DNA of 64,000 nucleotides from Veillonellaceae bacterium (GCA_022771805.1 JALELM010000020.1:62001-126000), one strand, 5' to 3'; positions 35,037 to 46,396 are shown, counted from the stretch's first letter. Notes: generated by a model not told the origin, from the sequence alone. Translations and numbers: made by a program.

Positions 35037-36065
35037 TTGGCATATGTTATAACTTTTTTGCTTGCGGTTTGTGTCACGTATATATTGACGCCCTTTGTCA
35101 AAAAACTGGCGATTCGGATCGGCGCCGTCGATAATCCGAACGCACGCAAGGTGCATTTTCAGGTAGTGCCCCGGCTGGGCGGTCTGGGGATGTATGTCGG
35201 CTTTTTGGCGGCGGTGCTGTACGGTTTGCCGTTGACCTCGGACGTGGTCGGCCTGTTGCTCGGTTCCGCCGTGATCGTTGCGGTCGGGATCTGGGATGAT
35301 GTGTGCCAAATCCCGGCAAAAGTGAAGCTGGCGGGACAGATCTTGGCGGCGGTGGTACTGGTGCTGGCCGGCGTGCGGGTCGACTGGCTGATGAATCCGT
35401 TCGGTGAGTATATTTATCTGAGTGCGGTGCTTTCCGTACCGCTTACCGTTCTCTGGGTGGTCGGCTTTACGAATATGGTAAATTTGATTGACGGTCTGGA
35501 CGGTTTGGCTGCCGGGGTGAGTGCGATCGCCGCGGTGGCGGTCGCGTTGATTGCTTACCAGATGGGGCAATGGGCGAGCGTGGCGATCATGTTGGCCATG
35601 GCGGGCGCGGCGGTCGGCTTTTTACAGTACAATTTCAATCCGGCCAAAATTTTTATGGGCGATACGGGCAGCATGTTTCTCGGTTACACGGTTGCGGCGG
35701 TATCCGTCATGGGTGTGATGAAGACGGCGGCGACGGTGGCGTTGGTCGTACCGGTAATCGCACTGGGCTTGCCGATCATGGACACGGCTTTGGCCATTCT
35801 GCGCCGCTTATGGGCCGGCGTGCCGGTCTTTGCGCCGGATCGCGGTCACCTGCATCATCGCCTGTTGGACAGCGGCCTGTCGCACAAGCAGGTCGTTTTG
35901 ATGATGTATGCCATTACGGCATTCCTGGGCATGCTGGCGCTGCTGGTGGTACATTTGCAGCCGGTGCCGGGGATTTGTCTGGTCGCTGCGGTAGTAGCGG
36001 TCGGAGTGTGGTGGGCATTGCGCTTGGGTGTATTTGCGCGTAATGTGCAAATAGGAAAAAAATAA
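35037..36065 (+). CDS. Undecaprenyl-phosphate N-acetylglucosaminyl 1-phosphate transferase (WecA/TagO-like)
   Basis: A 342-residue polytopic enzyme that loads the first sugar of a cell-surface polysaccharide onto undecaprenyl phosphate. Motifs GIWDDVCQIPAKVKL, NLIDGLDGLAAG, FMGDTGSMFLG and HLHHRLLDSG are diagnostic. The start is TTG 35037, after GGGGAGGAA. It is followed by a wecB gene, together supplying lipid-linked GlcNAc and UDP-ManNAc. Confidence 0.93.
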   Translation: MAYVITFLLAVCVTYILTPFVKKLAIRIGAVDNPNARKVHFQVVPRLGGLGMYVGFLAAVLYGLPLTSDVVGLLLGSAVIVAVGIWDDVCQIPAKVKLAGQILAAVVLVLAGVRVDWLMNPFGEYIYLSAVLSVPLTVLWVVGFTNMVNLIDGLDGLAAGVSAIAAVAVALIAYQMGQWASVAIMLAMAGAAVGFLQYNFNPAKIFMGDTGSMFLGYTVAAVSVMGVMKTAATVALVVPVIALGLPIMDTALAILRRLWAGVPVFAPDRGHLHHRLLDSGLSHKQVVLMMYAITAFLGMLALLVVHLQPVPGICLVAAVVAVGVWWALRLGVFARNVQIGKK

Positions 36066-36078
36066 AGGTGTGGGACGG

Positions 36079-37188
36079 ATGACGAAAAAGGTAATGACAA
36101 TTTTCGGCACGCGGCCGGAAGCTATCAAGATGGCGCCGGTGGTGCGTGCCCTGCAGCGGCATGCCGAGTTTGATGTCGCGGTGGCGGTAACCGCGCAGCA
36201 CCGGGAGATGCTGGATCAAGTGTTGCGTTTGTTCGCCATTACACCGGACTATGACTTGGACATTATGGCTCCGGGGCAAACCCTGTATGACGTCACGACA
36301 CGGGCGTTGCTCGGGTTGCGCGATGTGCTGCGTGCCGCCCGGCCGGATATTGTGCTGGTGCACGGCGATACCACGACTACTTTCGTCGGCGCACTGGCGT
36401 CTTTTTATGAGCAGATTCCCGTAGGGCACGTGGAAGCGGGCTTGCGAACGGGCGATATTTATTCTCCGTACCCGGAAGAAATGAACCGCCGCCTGACCGG
36501 CACGTTGGCGCGTTGGCACTTTGCCCCGACGACGGTCGCGCGGGATAATTTGCTTGCGGAAAACGTTCCTGCGGAACGCATCTTCGTCACCGGGAATACG
36601 GTCATCGATGCCTTGCTGACCGCCGTGAACCCGGACTACCGGCTGACCATTCCGGAACTGGCGGAACCGGATTCGAAGTTGCGGACGGTACTGGTGACGA
36701 CGCATCGGCGCGAAAATCTGGGTGAGCCGTTGCGGCGCGTATACCGGGCATTGCGGCGATTGGTGACGGACTTGCCGGATATTCGGCTTGTGTTCCCCAT
36801 GCATAAAAATCCGGCTGTGCGGCAGGCGGTGCGGGAAGAACTCGGTACGACTCCTCGTGTGCACCTGATCGAGCCGTTGGATTACGAGCCGTTTGCCAAC
36901 CTGATGGCGCAAAGCACGCTCGTATTGACGGATTCCGGCGGGATTCAGGAGGAAGCACCGGGACTGGGCAAACCGGTTCTTGTGCTGCGGGACACGACGG
37001 AGCGACCGGAGGCGGTGGCGGCCGGTACCGTTCGCCTGGTCGGCACGGACGAAAACCGCGTGTACACGGAAGCCAAACGACTGTTGACGGATCCGCAAGC
37101 CTATGCGACCATGTCGGAGGCGGCGAACCCCTACGGCGACGGCAAAGCGGCGGAATATATTGTCGAAATTTTAGCGAAAAACGAGTAA
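36079..37188 (+). CDS. wecB: UDP-N-acetylglucosamine 2-epimerase (non-hydrolysing)
   Basis: A 369-residue enzyme. FGTRPEAIKMAPV at the N-terminus, VHGDTTTT, HVEAGLRTGD, the signature NPYGDG near the end and DSGGIQEEAPGLGKPVLVLRDTTERPE are all present. It makes UDP-ManNAc for surface polymers. ATG 36079 lies eight bases after AAAGGTG; an in-frame GTG three codons earlier is an alternative. Confidence 0.96.
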   Translation: MTKKVMTIFGTRPEAIKMAPVVRALQRHAEFDVAVAVTAQHREMLDQVLRLFAITPDYDLDIMAPGQTLYDVTTRALLGLRDVLRAARPDIVLVHGDTTTTFVGALASFYEQIPVGHVEAGLRTGDIYSPYPEEMNRRLTGTLARWHFAPTTVARDNLLAENVPAERIFVTGNTVIDALLTAVNPDYRLTIPELAEPDSKLRTVLVTTHRRENLGEPLRRVYRALRRLVTDLPDIRLVFPMHKNPAVRQAVREELGTTPRVHLIEPLDYEPFANLMAQSTLVLTDSGGIQEEAPGLGKPVLVLRDTTERPEAVAAGTVRLVGTDENRVYTEAKRLLTDPQAYATMSEAANPYGDGKAAEYIVEILAKNE

Positions 37189-37201
37189 GTTGTATTCTTT
37201 T

Positions 37202-37298
37202 TTGCAGGGAAAAGCTCCGTCTATATATAATTTGCATAAGTTACTACATAAAAAACCGCCTTTTTGCATAGCCAGCCGAGGCGGATATATGCTAGAAT
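37202..37298 (+). promoter_or_regulatory. Promoter region of the ATP synthase operon
   Basis: TTGCAG (37202-37207), 18 bases, TATAAT (37226-37231). A CCGCCT/AGGCGG hairpin (37256-37284) follows, then a second extended -10 TGC-TAGAAT ending at 37298. Confidence 0.6.
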
Positions 37299-37332
37299 AA
37301 TGACGACCCTGTGTTATTCATGAGAGGAAAAC

Positions 37333-37545
37333 GTGAAGAAGCGAAAAGCGGATTGGTTGCGAGCAATCGGTGTGGCAACGAGCGCCGGCATGACTTTGCT
37401 GGTGATGATCCTCGCGGGACTGTACTTGGGCCACTTGGCGGATGATCGCTTGGCTACCGCTCCTTTGGGGTTGGCGGCCGGGGGGATCGTCGGAGCCGTC
37501 GTCGGCATCTGGTCGGTGATCACTCAAATCGGAACAATGCTATGA
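37333..37545 (+). CDS. AtpZ-like AtpZ/AtpI family subunit
   Basis: A 70-residue protein with two TM helices of the ATPase gene 1 family, typical as the first gene of Firmicute atp operons, where it is linked to Mg2+/Ca2+ transport or c-ring assembly. The GTG start follows GAGAGGAAAAC. It overlaps the next gene by four bases. Confidence 0.78.
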   Translation: MKKRKADWLRAIGVATSAGMTLLVMILAGLYLGHLADDRLATAPLGLAAGGIVGAVVGIWSVITQIGTML

Positions 37546-37931
37546 TGGCGGACTGGTCCGGTTTTTTGATCTGGTCCCGTGCTTTAATGCGGGTACAACT
37601 TCGCATAGCCGTTGCCGGGGGTCTCTTTTTGTGGCTGATCGGCCAACAGGGGCATATCGGCGGCTGGCTGTTGGGCAGCGGCTTCAATTGGGTGTACCAG
37701 GGCTTCCTGGTGCTGGTGGTGCGACGGCGGATGCACACAGAGGATACCGACGTACTGCGGCACAAAGTAGTGAATCTTTTTACCGCACGTCTCTTTTTTG
37801 CGGCGGTATTTCTGATGGTAGTTCTGCGGCTGCAGCTGTTCAGCTTTGCGGCCTGTGTAATCGGCTTCCTGTCGTTCCAGCTCGTACTGCTATTTGTGGC
37901 GGGAACGAACGACTTCAAGCATATAAATTAG
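37542..37931 (+). CDS. atpI: ATP synthase subunit I
   Basis: A 129-residue, four-TM protein at the usual atpI position. LGSGFNWVYQGFLVLVVRR in the middle is the most family-like part. Members help assemble the c ring. The start may be either of two adjacent ATGs (37542 or 37545). Confidence 0.72.
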   Translation: MMADWSGFLIWSRALMRVQLRIAVAGGLFLWLIGQQGHIGGWLLGSGFNWVYQGFLVLVVRRRMHTEDTDVLRHKVVNLFTARLFFAAVFLMVVLRLQLFSFAACVIGFLSFQLVLLFVAGTNDFKHIN

Positions 37932-37962
37932 AACAATGTCCTGGTGGGAAGGGGGTGAAGTT

Positions 37963-38637
37963 ATGCATCTACATACAGGTACACATGATGTGCAATACTT
38001 GTGGGGGATGGCAGTGAATATGGACACCTTGTACATGACTTGGTTGACCGGTGCGATTATACTCGTGATGTTGCTGTTGGCTACGCGCAGCCTCAAATTG
38101 GTGCCGAGCGGCATGCAAAATGCGATGGAAGCAATTGTCGAAGTGCTGTGCAATCAGTTTCATGATACGCTGGGTCCGAATTATCGGAAAGCGGTTTACA
38201 TGCTGCTGACACTCTTCTTCTTTATCCTCATCGGTAATGAGATAGGCTTATTACCGACCCCGCATCTGATCGTATCACCGACAAACGACTTGAATACGAC
38301 TCTGGGGCTTGCTGTTGGCGCATCACTGGTGACGCATGCTCTCTACGTACAGAACCGCGGCGTAAAGCGATATATCCAACATTGGTTCGAGCCGTTTGTA
38401 CCGTTTGTGCTGGTCAACATGATCGAGGAGATTTCCAAACCGGTTACGTTGGCAATGCGTCTATTCGGCAATATTCTGGCGGGAGAAATTCTCCTGGAAG
38501 TTCTGAACTTCCTGGCACCGGTGGCTGTACCTATGATCTGGATTTTCGTATCGCTTGCGATCGGAGTCATCCAGGCATTTATTTTCACCATTTTGGTAAC
38601 ATCGTACTTGGGTCATGCTATCGGTGAAGAGCATTGA
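37963..38637 (+). CDS. atpB: ATP synthase Fo subunit a
   Basis: A 224-residue, five- to six-TM subunit forming the ion half-channels. NLLPTP-like and EEISKPVTLAMRLFGNILAGEILL (conserved Arg) are clear. ATG 37963 has GGGAAGGGGGTG upstream; an in-frame ATG nine codons earlier lacks a site. Confidence 0.94.
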   Translation: MHLHTGTHDVQYLWGMAVNMDTLYMTWLTGAIILVMLLLATRSLKLVPSGMQNAMEAIVEVLCNQFHDTLGPNYRKAVYMLLTLFFFILIGNEIGLLPTPHLIVSPTNDLNTTLGLAVGASLVTHALYVQNRGVKRYIQHWFEPFVPFVLVNMIEEISKPVTLAMRLFGNILAGEILLEVLNFLAPVAVPMIWIFVSLAIGVIQAFIFTILVTSYLGHAIGEEH

Positions 38638-38719
38638 TTTGGCCCGGACGATCCGCGTGCAGGATGGAGAGCACGGAAAATCAGAAAACAAGTTATATTC
38701 CTTAAGGAGGAAGTAGAAA

Positions 38720-38992
38720 ATGGAACAAATGACAATGGTAGCTTGGGTATTGATCGTATCGGTAATTGTGTCCGGCGTTATTGCAAGTGTTGCGGCGTAT
38801 GCTGCGGCAACGAATGACGCGAAAGCGGCGACAACGGCATTTGATGCGATGGCTCGCCAGCCGGAACTGGCGCAGCGCCTGTTCGTTAACCTCTTGGTAT
38901 CCATCGGTTTGATCGAGTCGATTCCGATCATCGCTGTAGTTATTGCTATCGTCTTGGTATTTGCTAACCCGCTCGTTGACCTGCTGAAATAA
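38720..38992 (+). CDS. atpE: ATP synthase Fo subunit c
   Basis: A 90-residue helical hairpin with the polar loop ARQPE and the ion-binding carboxylate in GLIESIPII. By hand alignment from ARQPE, helix 1 lacks the GxGxG pattern (replaced by Ala/Asn) and carries Asp in TNDAK at the position of Gln32 of sodium-type rings. Helix 2 has Glu-Ser as in sodium rings but lacks their Tyr. This suggests a two-carboxylate ring; the ion cannot be decided by eye. Confidence 0.93.
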   Translation: MEQMTMVAWVLIVSVIVSGVIASVAAYAAATNDAKAATTAFDAMARQPELAQRLFVNLLVSIGLIESIPIIAVVIAIVLVFANPLVDLLK

Positions 38993-39027
38993 GTAGCGAG
39001 TGATTTCATATTGAGGAGGGAATCCCA

Positions 39028-39522
39028 TTGGTTGAAGTCAATTTTACATTGATCATTCAAATCCTCAACTTTCTGGTCCTCGTTGCCATTTTGGGTAAAT
39101 TCGGTTTCGCTCCGTTAATGCGGGTTCTCGACGAACGTAAAGCGCGGATCAAGGCGGATCTCGACGGTGCACAGGAAGCGCGGCAGCATGCGGAAGAGCT
39201 GCGCCGCGAATACGAAGCACAGTTGCAGGAAGCCCGTGCCAAAGCGCAAGGGATCGTTGCGGATGCGCTGAAAGAAGCGGAACAACAGGCCCAAGCACAA
39301 TTGGAAGCGGTTCGGGAACAAATCGAACAGCAAAAAGCGTTGGCGCAGCGTCAGCTGGCGGAAGAACGCGATGAGCTGGTGCGCGAATTGCGCGAAGACG
39401 TCGTCGAGATGTCGACCGCGATTGCCGCACAATTGATCTCGAAAAACCTCGATGCGGATATGAACCGTAAGCTGATTAACGACTGCATCGACAAGTTGGA
39501 TAAACAGCAGGTAGGTCGGTAG
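39028..39522 (+). CDS. atpF: ATP synthase Fo subunit b
   Basis: A 164-residue peripheral stalk subunit: an N-terminal TM helix (residues 5-22) followed by a long Glu/Gln/Ala-rich coiled coil. TTG start after GAGGAGG. Ends 2 bases before atpH. Confidence 0.93.
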   Translation: MVEVNFTLIIQILNFLVLVAILGKFGFAPLMRVLDERKARIKADLDGAQEARQHAEELRREYEAQLQEARAKAQGIVADALKEAEQQAQAQLEAVREQIEQQKALAQRQLAEERDELVRELREDVVEMSTAIAAQLISKNLDADMNRKLINDCIDKLDKQQVGR

Positions 39523-39524
39523 TT

Positions 39525-40097
39525 ATGAAGAAAAACCGGGAGCTTGCCAAAAAATACGCGGCGGCTCTGTTGGCGATTGCCAAAGATACCGGCGCGTTGG
39601 AAGAAGTTGAGAACGAGCTGACCGCGATCGGTCGTACGCTCGCGGCAGATGCGGAATTTCGTGCTTTTTTGCGGCATCCCTTGCTGGCGCGTGGAACGAA
39701 AAAAGAAGCGGTGGAAGCGATTTTCAAGGACAGCGTACAACCTGTAGTACTGCAGTTTTTGGGAGTTGTCGTGGAACGCGGCCGGGGGGATGTGCTGGAC
39801 GAGATCATCAGCGAGTACATCCGCCTGTCGCAGGAAGAGCGCAATATTGCGGAAGCAAAGATTCGCTCGGCAGTACCGCTGACGGCGGAAGAACGGGAAC
39901 GTTTGACCGAACGGCTCGGTGCCGTCACCGGCAAACAGGTGTATCTTACGGAAACGGTCGACCCGTCGATTCTGGGCGGGATGGTGGTAACTATCGGCGA
40001 CCGGATGATAGACGGATCCTTGCATCGCCAGTTGCAGGAAATGAAAGGGATCCTACTGCCGGATAACTTGGGGATTGAGGTGACTAACGGAATATGA
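39525..40097 (+). CDS. atpH: ATP synthase F1 subunit delta
   Basis: A 190-residue OSCP/delta subunit linking F1 to the stalk. [14 protein letters not shown] at the N-terminus and [21 protein letters not shown] at the C-terminus are the family marks. It overlaps atpA by four bases. Confidence 0.94.
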   Translation: MKKNRELAKKYAAALLAIAKDTGALEEVENELTAIGRTLAADAEFRAFLRHPLLARGTKKEAVEAIFKDSVQPVVLQFLGVVVERGRGDVLDEIISEYIRLSQEERNIAEAKIRSAVPLTAEERERLTERLGAVTGKQVYLTETVDPSILGGMVVTIGDRMIDGSLHRQLQEMKGILLPDNLGIEVTNGI

Positions 40098-41629
40098 AGA
40101 TTAAACCGGATGAAATAACTTCGGTTATTAAAAAACAAATCGAACACTACAAGGCGGACCTCAATGTCGACGAAGTAGGATCGGTTTTGGAAGTGGGCGA
40201 CGGCATCGCGCACATCTACGGCCTGGACAGATGTATGGCCGGTGAGCTGCTCGAATTGCCGAACGGCGTATACGGGATGGCGTTGAACTTGGAAGAAGCG
40301 AACGTCGGCGCCGTTTTGCTCGGTCGCTATGAAACGATTAAGGAAGGCGATACGGTAAAACGCACCGGCCGCGTTATGGAAGTCCCGGTCGGCGACGTCA
40401 TGATCGGCCGTGTTGTCAATGCGTTGGGACAGGCGGTCGACGGCAAAGGTGAAATCCGCACATCGGAATATCGGCGTGTCGAATTTCCGGCGCCGGGGAT
40501 TGCGGATCGTCAATCCGTAAACGAACCGTTGCAGACGGGGATTAAGTCCATCGACTCGATGGTTCCGATCGGTCGCGGTCAGCGTGAACTGATCATCGGC
40601 GACCGCAGCACGGGAAAAACAGCCGTTGCGATTGACACCATTTTGAATCAGAAAGGCCAGGACGTGATTTGTATTTACGTCTCGATCGGCCAGAAAAACT
40701 CCACGGTGGCGCGTTTGGTTGATAAGCTGACCGAAGCGGGTGCTATGGACTATACCGTCGTTGTACACGCAGGTGCGGCCGAAGGCTCTCCGATGCAGTA
40801 CATCGCACCGTATGCCGGTGTAGCGATGGCGGAACATTTTATGTACCAGGGCAAAGCGGTGCTCTGCGTCTACGACGACCTGTCGAAGCACGCGGTAGCG
40901 TATCGCGCGATGTCCCTGTTGCTGCGCCGTCCGCCGGGACGCGAAGCGTACCCGGGCGACGTCTTCTACCTGCACTCCCGTTTGCTGGAACGTGCGGCGA
41001 AGCTGTCGGACGAAAAGGGCGGCGGTTCGATTACGGCCTTGCCGATTATCGAAACATTGGCCGGTGACGTATCGGCGTATATTCCGACGAACGTCATTTC
41101 CATTACGGACGGCCAGATCTTCTTGGAAACGGAACTGTTCTATGCCGGCGTGCGTCCGGCAATCAACGTCGGTCTGTCGGTATCCCGCGTCGGCGGCTCC
41201 GCGCAGATCAAGGCGATGAAACAGGTCGCGGGCTCGTTGCGTCTGGATCTGGCGCAGTTCCGTGAATTGGCTGCATTTGCGCAGTTCGGCTCCGATTTGG
41301 ATGCGACGACGAAAGCGCAAATCGATCGCGGTCAGCGCATGACGGAAATACTCAAGCAGGCGCAGTACTCACCGTATTCGGTTGAAAATCAGGTCATGGT
41401 GATTTACGCAGCCGTTAACGGCTACCTGGATGACCTGGCGGTGGAAGATGTCGTTCCGTTCGAAAAAGAACTGATCGGCTATCTCCAGTCGGCACATCCG
41501 GAAATCGGTCAGCAGATTTTGGCGGCCAAGAAAATTGAAGAGGGCAGTGAAGCGGAACTGAAAGCGGCCATCGAAGAGTTTAAGGCGCGTTTTCAGGCGG
41601 GACGAAACGACTCTTCGGTAGCGGGGTGA
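40094..41629 (+). CDS. atpA: ATP synthase F1 subunit alpha
   Basis: A 511-residue non-catalytic nucleotide-binding subunit. Walker [14 protein letters not shown] and the later [10 protein letters not shown] are clear; full family length. Confidence 0.98.
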   Translation: MKIKPDEITSVIKKQIEHYKADLNVDEVGSVLEVGDGIAHIYGLDRCMAGELLELPNGVYGMALNLEEANVGAVLLGRYETIKEGDTVKRTGRVMEVPVGDVMIGRVVNALGQAVDGKGEIRTSEYRRVEFPAPGIADRQSVNEPLQTGIKSIDSMVPIGRGQRELIIGDRSTGKTAVAIDTILNQKGQDVICIYVSIGQKNSTVARLVDKLTEAGAMDYTVVVHAGAAEGSPMQYIAPYAGVAMAEHFMYQGKAVLCVYDDLSKHAVAYRAMSLLLRRPPGREAYPGDVFYLHSRLLERAAKLSDEKGGGSITALPIIETLAGDVSAYIPTNVISITDGQIFLETELFYAGVRPAINVGLSVSRVGGSAQIKAMKQVAGSLRLDLAQFRELAAFAQFGSDLDATTKAQIDRGQRMTEILKQAQYSPYSVENQVMVIYAAVNGYLDDLAVEDVVPFEKELIGYLQSAHPEIGQQILAAKKIEEGSEAELKAAIEEFKARFQAGRNDSSVAG

Positions 41630-41633
41630 GCAG

Positions 41634-42509
41634 ATGGCCAGCACACGCGAAATTAAACGCAGAATTCGAAGCGTAACGAATATTCAGCAGATTACCAAAG
41701 CGATGAAAATGGTCGCTGCGGCTCGTTTGCGTCGTGCCGAGGAACGCGCATTGGGGACTCGTCCCTATGCCGGAAGAATTAGCGCCCTGTTGCAGGAAAT
41801 TGTCAGCACAACGGAGGGTCTGGAGCATCCGTTGCTGGAGCAACGCGAAGTGAACCGCACCGCTTACCTGATAATCGGTGCAGACAAAGGCCTGGCCGGC
41901 GGTTACACGTCCAACCTCATGAAGGAGGCCGTGAGCTATCTGCAGGGTCGCGATCAGGCGGAGTTTGACCTCGTAACGGTCGGTCGTCGCCCGGGGGAAT
42001 ACCTGACACATCGCGGCTATACGGTAAAAGATCGCTATTTCGGTTTTTCCGATCGGCCGACATATGAACATGCCCGTCAACTGGCGAAACAGATGGCGGA
42101 AATGTTCGTCAACCGCGAAGTGGATGAAGTCGTCGTGGTGTACACGCATTTTTACTCCGCTTTACGGCAAAAGCCGCAACAGCAGACGGTGCTTCCGTTC
42201 ATGCCGCAAGACGGCGAAAGCGAAGTAACGGCTGTGCAGACGGAAGAAGCGGTTCCGTATGAATTTTTGCCGGATGTAAAGCAGGTTTTCGAAACATTGC
42301 TGCCGCAATACCTCGAAATCGTGATCTACAATGCGTTGCTGCAGGCGGCGGCCAGTGAACTCGGCTCGCGAATGGCAGCAATGACCAGCGCGACGGATAA
42401 CGCATCCGATCTCATTGATGATTTGACATTGCATTACAACAAGGCGCGTCAGGCGGCGATTACGAACGAAATCAGCGAAATCGTCGGCGGCGCAAACGCA
42501 CTCGAATAA
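41634..42509 (+). CDS. atpG: ATP synthase F1 subunit gamma
   Basis: A 291-residue rotor shaft. N-terminal REIKRRIRSVTNIQQITKAMKMVAAARLRRA and C-terminal ALLQAAASELGSRMAAMTSATDNA coil pair. Five bases separate it from the atpA stop. Confidence 0.97.
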   Translation: MASTREIKRRIRSVTNIQQITKAMKMVAAARLRRAEERALGTRPYAGRISALLQEIVSTTEGLEHPLLEQREVNRTAYLIIGADKGLAGGYTSNLMKEAVSYLQGRDQAEFDLVTVGRRPGEYLTHRGYTVKDRYFGFSDRPTYEHARQLAKQMAEMFVNREVDEVVVVYTHFYSALRQKPQQQTVLPFMPQDGESEVTAVQTEEAVPYEFLPDVKQVFETLLPQYLEIVIYNALLQAAASELGSRMAAMTSATDNASDLIDDLTLHYNKARQAAITNEISEIVGGANALE

Positions 42510-42512
42510 TAA

Positions 42513-43955
<1,443 letters not shown>

Positions 43956-43958
43956 CCT

Positions 43959-44384
43959 ATGTCTACGAACCTGTCAGCCATGCGCGTGGAAATCATCACG
44001 CCGGACGGCACGGTATTCAGCGATGACAACGTGGACATGGTGGTGGCACGTGCCCTTGACGGCGAATTCGGTATCATGCGGAACCATGCTCCGCTGGTAG
44101 CGGCACTGAAAATTTGGCCGGTACGCATCAAAAAAGGTGATGAAGAAATCAGCATTGCCGTTTTCGGCGGTTTCCTCGAAGTACGAGATAATGAAGTGCA
44201 TATTATCTCGGGTCAAGCGGAAACTCCGGAAAGCATTGATGTGGAACGGGCACAACAGGCGCGTGAACGGGCACTGGCTCGTCTGGAAAGTGACGATGCC
44301 GAAATCGATCGCGTGCGTGCGGAACTTGCCTTGCAACGTGCGCTGATGCGACTGCGAGTCGCCGGCGGCTCTCAAGTAAAATAA
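43959..44384 (+). CDS. atpC: ATP synthase F1 subunit epsilon
   Basis: A 141-residue subunit with a beta-sandwich (LDGEFGIMRNHAPLVAAL, FGGFLEV) and a two-helix C-terminal domain. It closes the operon, which is followed by a strong hairpin. Confidence 0.96.
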   Translation: MSTNLSAMRVEIITPDGTVFSDDNVDMVVARALDGEFGIMRNHAPLVAALKIWPVRIKKGDEEISIAVFGGFLEVRDNEVHIISGQAETPESIDVERAQQARERALARLESDDAEIDRVRAELALQRALMRLRVAGGSQVK

Positions 44385-44386
44385 GT

Positions 44387-44414
44387 AAAAACGCTCCGAC
44401 AGGAGCGTTTTTTC
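44387..44414 (+). terminator. ATP synthase operon terminator
   Basis: AAAACGCTCC-GACA-GGAGCGTTTT followed by Ts, directly after atpC. Confidence 0.92.
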
Positions 44415-44458
44415 TTTGCCCGCCGCAACGGGACGCGGATTTTGCAAAACACCGCATT

Positions 44459-44479
44459 CATAGTACACGGAGTACTATG
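44459..44479. repeat. Short inverted repeat
   Basis: CATAGTAC-ACGGA-GTACTATG between the atp terminator and the decayed gene. It may be a boundary scar or an operator of the lost gene. Confidence 0.5.
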
Positions 44480-44502
44480 GCGTAGTTCGCATTAACGGGG
44501 AG

Positions 44503-45370
44503 TTGCATAGAGCAAGATTAACAGCAACAGTTCCGATAAGCGGCGACCCACGTGTCGGGATAATCTATAATACAACCGGGGATGCCACCCCGTATGTTTT
44601 GCACATAACAAAAGATACCCCAAGGGTATTGACTGTAGGGTACGCATACCCTACAGAAACAACCCAAGAGGTATCTTCTGAATATACTATAGTAGAAGTG
44701 CTTCAAAATGTCAAGGACAGAGACGGAATTCCTTGCGTGAACGAGGACGGTACGCTGAACACTGCCGTGACGGACGAGGCGGGATACAGAAAAGGTCGTG
44801 ATTGTCACCGATGACGGAAAGAGGGAAACGAAAAAGAAGTCAAGATACACCACGACTATGATCGCAAGTTGCGTGAAGTCACCTTTGACAAGAACGGCAA
44901 CCCGAACAAGATTACCAACACTAAGGGCGTAGCCGTTGATCCGCCACGTTTTACGGACAGTTGGCAAGTATTACGTGCGGTATGGGAAAGTGTGGCATAC
45001 AAAAACATCAAGGGCGGCAGACCATATGTTCTTACACTCAAAAAAAACACCTCTTTACGAGCCGATGTCGATTTAACGACACCACACGCAGACTCGACCA
45101 CCGAAAACAACGGTGATAAAGTCGTGCATGAGATAGGCTATAAAGAGGTATCTTCTGAATGTACTTTAGCAGAAGTGCGTCGAAGTGTCAAGGACAGCAC
45201 GAGTATTCGGCGCGGAAACTGTACCGACCGAAGCAGCACTTGCGAAGTGGCAGGTTGAAAATCCGTTTGCAAAAATACTGTGGAAGCGGGAGCTTGATAC
45301 CGAAGCGGGCAAGGTAATTCCGTTTCATCTCATTTTTACATATACAAAGAGGTCGCCGCGATGTGTGGCG
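44503..45370 (+). pseudogene. Decayed repeat-containing surface protein (possibly trimeric autotransporter stalk)
   Basis: Two same-frame open segments (44503-44814 and 44869-45258) are split by a TGA. In between, the sense continues in another frame (EKVVIVTDDGKRETK), so at least two frameshifts are present. A 54-base stretch is repeated at 44667-44720 and 45144-45197, each encoding EVSSE-T--EV----VKD. DKNGNPNKITN resembles YadA/Hia-type stalk segments. A further shifted fragment reaches 45258-45340. Base composition is poorer in G+C than its neighbours, and no start or signal peptide survives. Identity as an adhesin is tentative; the decay is clear. Confidence 0.65.
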
Positions 45371-45377
45371 GCTTTTT
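45349..45377 (+). terminator. Terminator of the decayed gene
   Basis: GTCGCCGC / GTGGCGGC hairpin followed by six Ts. Downstream, 45378-45591 holds only a promoter (extended -10 TGC-TATACT near 45463-45474) for the next operon. Confidence 0.7.
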
Positions 45378-45591
45378 TGCTGTATTAATTCGGTCGTTGA
45401 GAGTACGGCAAGGACGAATTCGTCAAAAATACGACAAAATTACAGATGTAAAGCGGTGTGTTATGCTATACTGTATACAATCCTATTGCCGAGATATTAC
45501 TATGCCCGTGGGCATTGGTGGAGATTGGCGATACATGGCGAAGTATCCGGATCGTCCAAGATAAATATTGATGTAAGCGGAAGGAGAGGGC

Positions 45592-46389
45592 ATGCGACGT
45601 CTGTTGGTTTTATGTATATTGTGTCTGGCGGTTCTGACCGGTTGCGGCGGCGAGACGCCGAAGTCCGCTGCGGAGCCGGCGAATATACCCGCCGTTGTAA
45701 AGACGGAGCCGGTCGAGCACGGCGTATCGGTGCTGATGTACCATAAGGTGGCGGCGATCCGGGACAATCCCGCCGTGATTTCGGAAGAGAATTTTCGCGC
45801 GCAAATGCAGCATTTGAAAGATAACGGGTACCATCCCATTACGTTGGCTCAACTTGCCGATTATATCCAAGCGGCGAAACCGTTGCCGGAAAAGCCGGTC
45901 TGTATTACTTTTGACGACGGTTATGCGGACAGCTACCATGTAGTCTATCCGCTGCTGAAGGAGTACGGTTTTCCGTGGACCTTGTTTGTCATTACCGACC
46001 AGGTCGGCACGGAGGATCGGGTGACCTGGGATCAGTTGCGGGAGATGCAGGCGGCCGGCGTGACGCTCGGCAATCACACGCGAACGCATCCGGAACTGAT
46101 CTACCTGGACAGTGCACAACAGCGCGAAGAAATCCGCTCGGCACAGGCACGGATGATCCGGGAGCTCGGTCGCGCGCCGGAATTTTTCTGCTATCCGTAC
46201 GGGCTGTATGATGACGATGTCATTGCCGCCTTGAAAGAGGACGGTTTCCGTCTGGCAGTGACAATGGATCCCGGGCGGGTACACACGGGGGACGATCTGT
46301 ACACGGTGCAGCGGATTTGGATCGGCAATCCGGTCGATTTGGAGCATTATGAGGAACGTTTGACGACGGATGCGTATCGGTCGTTGTGA
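45592..46389 (+). CDS. Polysaccharide deacetylase lipoprotein (CE4)
   Basis: A 265-residue lipoprotein (lipobox LTGC at about residues 15-18). NodB homology domain with VLMYHKV, the metal/catalytic TFDDGYAD, the HTRTHPEL zinc motif and FCYPYG. It likely removes acetyl groups from GlcNAc-containing polymer in the envelope. First gene of a four-gene secreted-protein operon. Confidence 0.9.
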   Translation: MRRLLVLCILCLAVLTGCGGETPKSAAEPANIPAVVKTEPVEHGVSVLMYHKVAAIRDNPAVISEENFRAQMQHLKDNGYHPITLAQLADYIQAAKPLPEKPVCITFDDGYADSYHVVYPLLKEYGFPWTLFVITDQVGTEDRVTWDQLREMQAAGVTLGNHTRTHPELIYLDSAQQREEIRSAQARMIRELGRAPEFFCYPYGLYDDDVIAALKEDGFRLAVTMDPGRVHTGDDLYTVQRIWIGNPVDLEHYEERLTTDAYRSL

Positions 46390-46396
46390 GGTAAGC

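Noticed and set aside
39476-41320. 614-codon minus-strand frame opposite atpH/atpA
   Set aside because: Mirror of conserved ATP synthase genes; no supporting signals.
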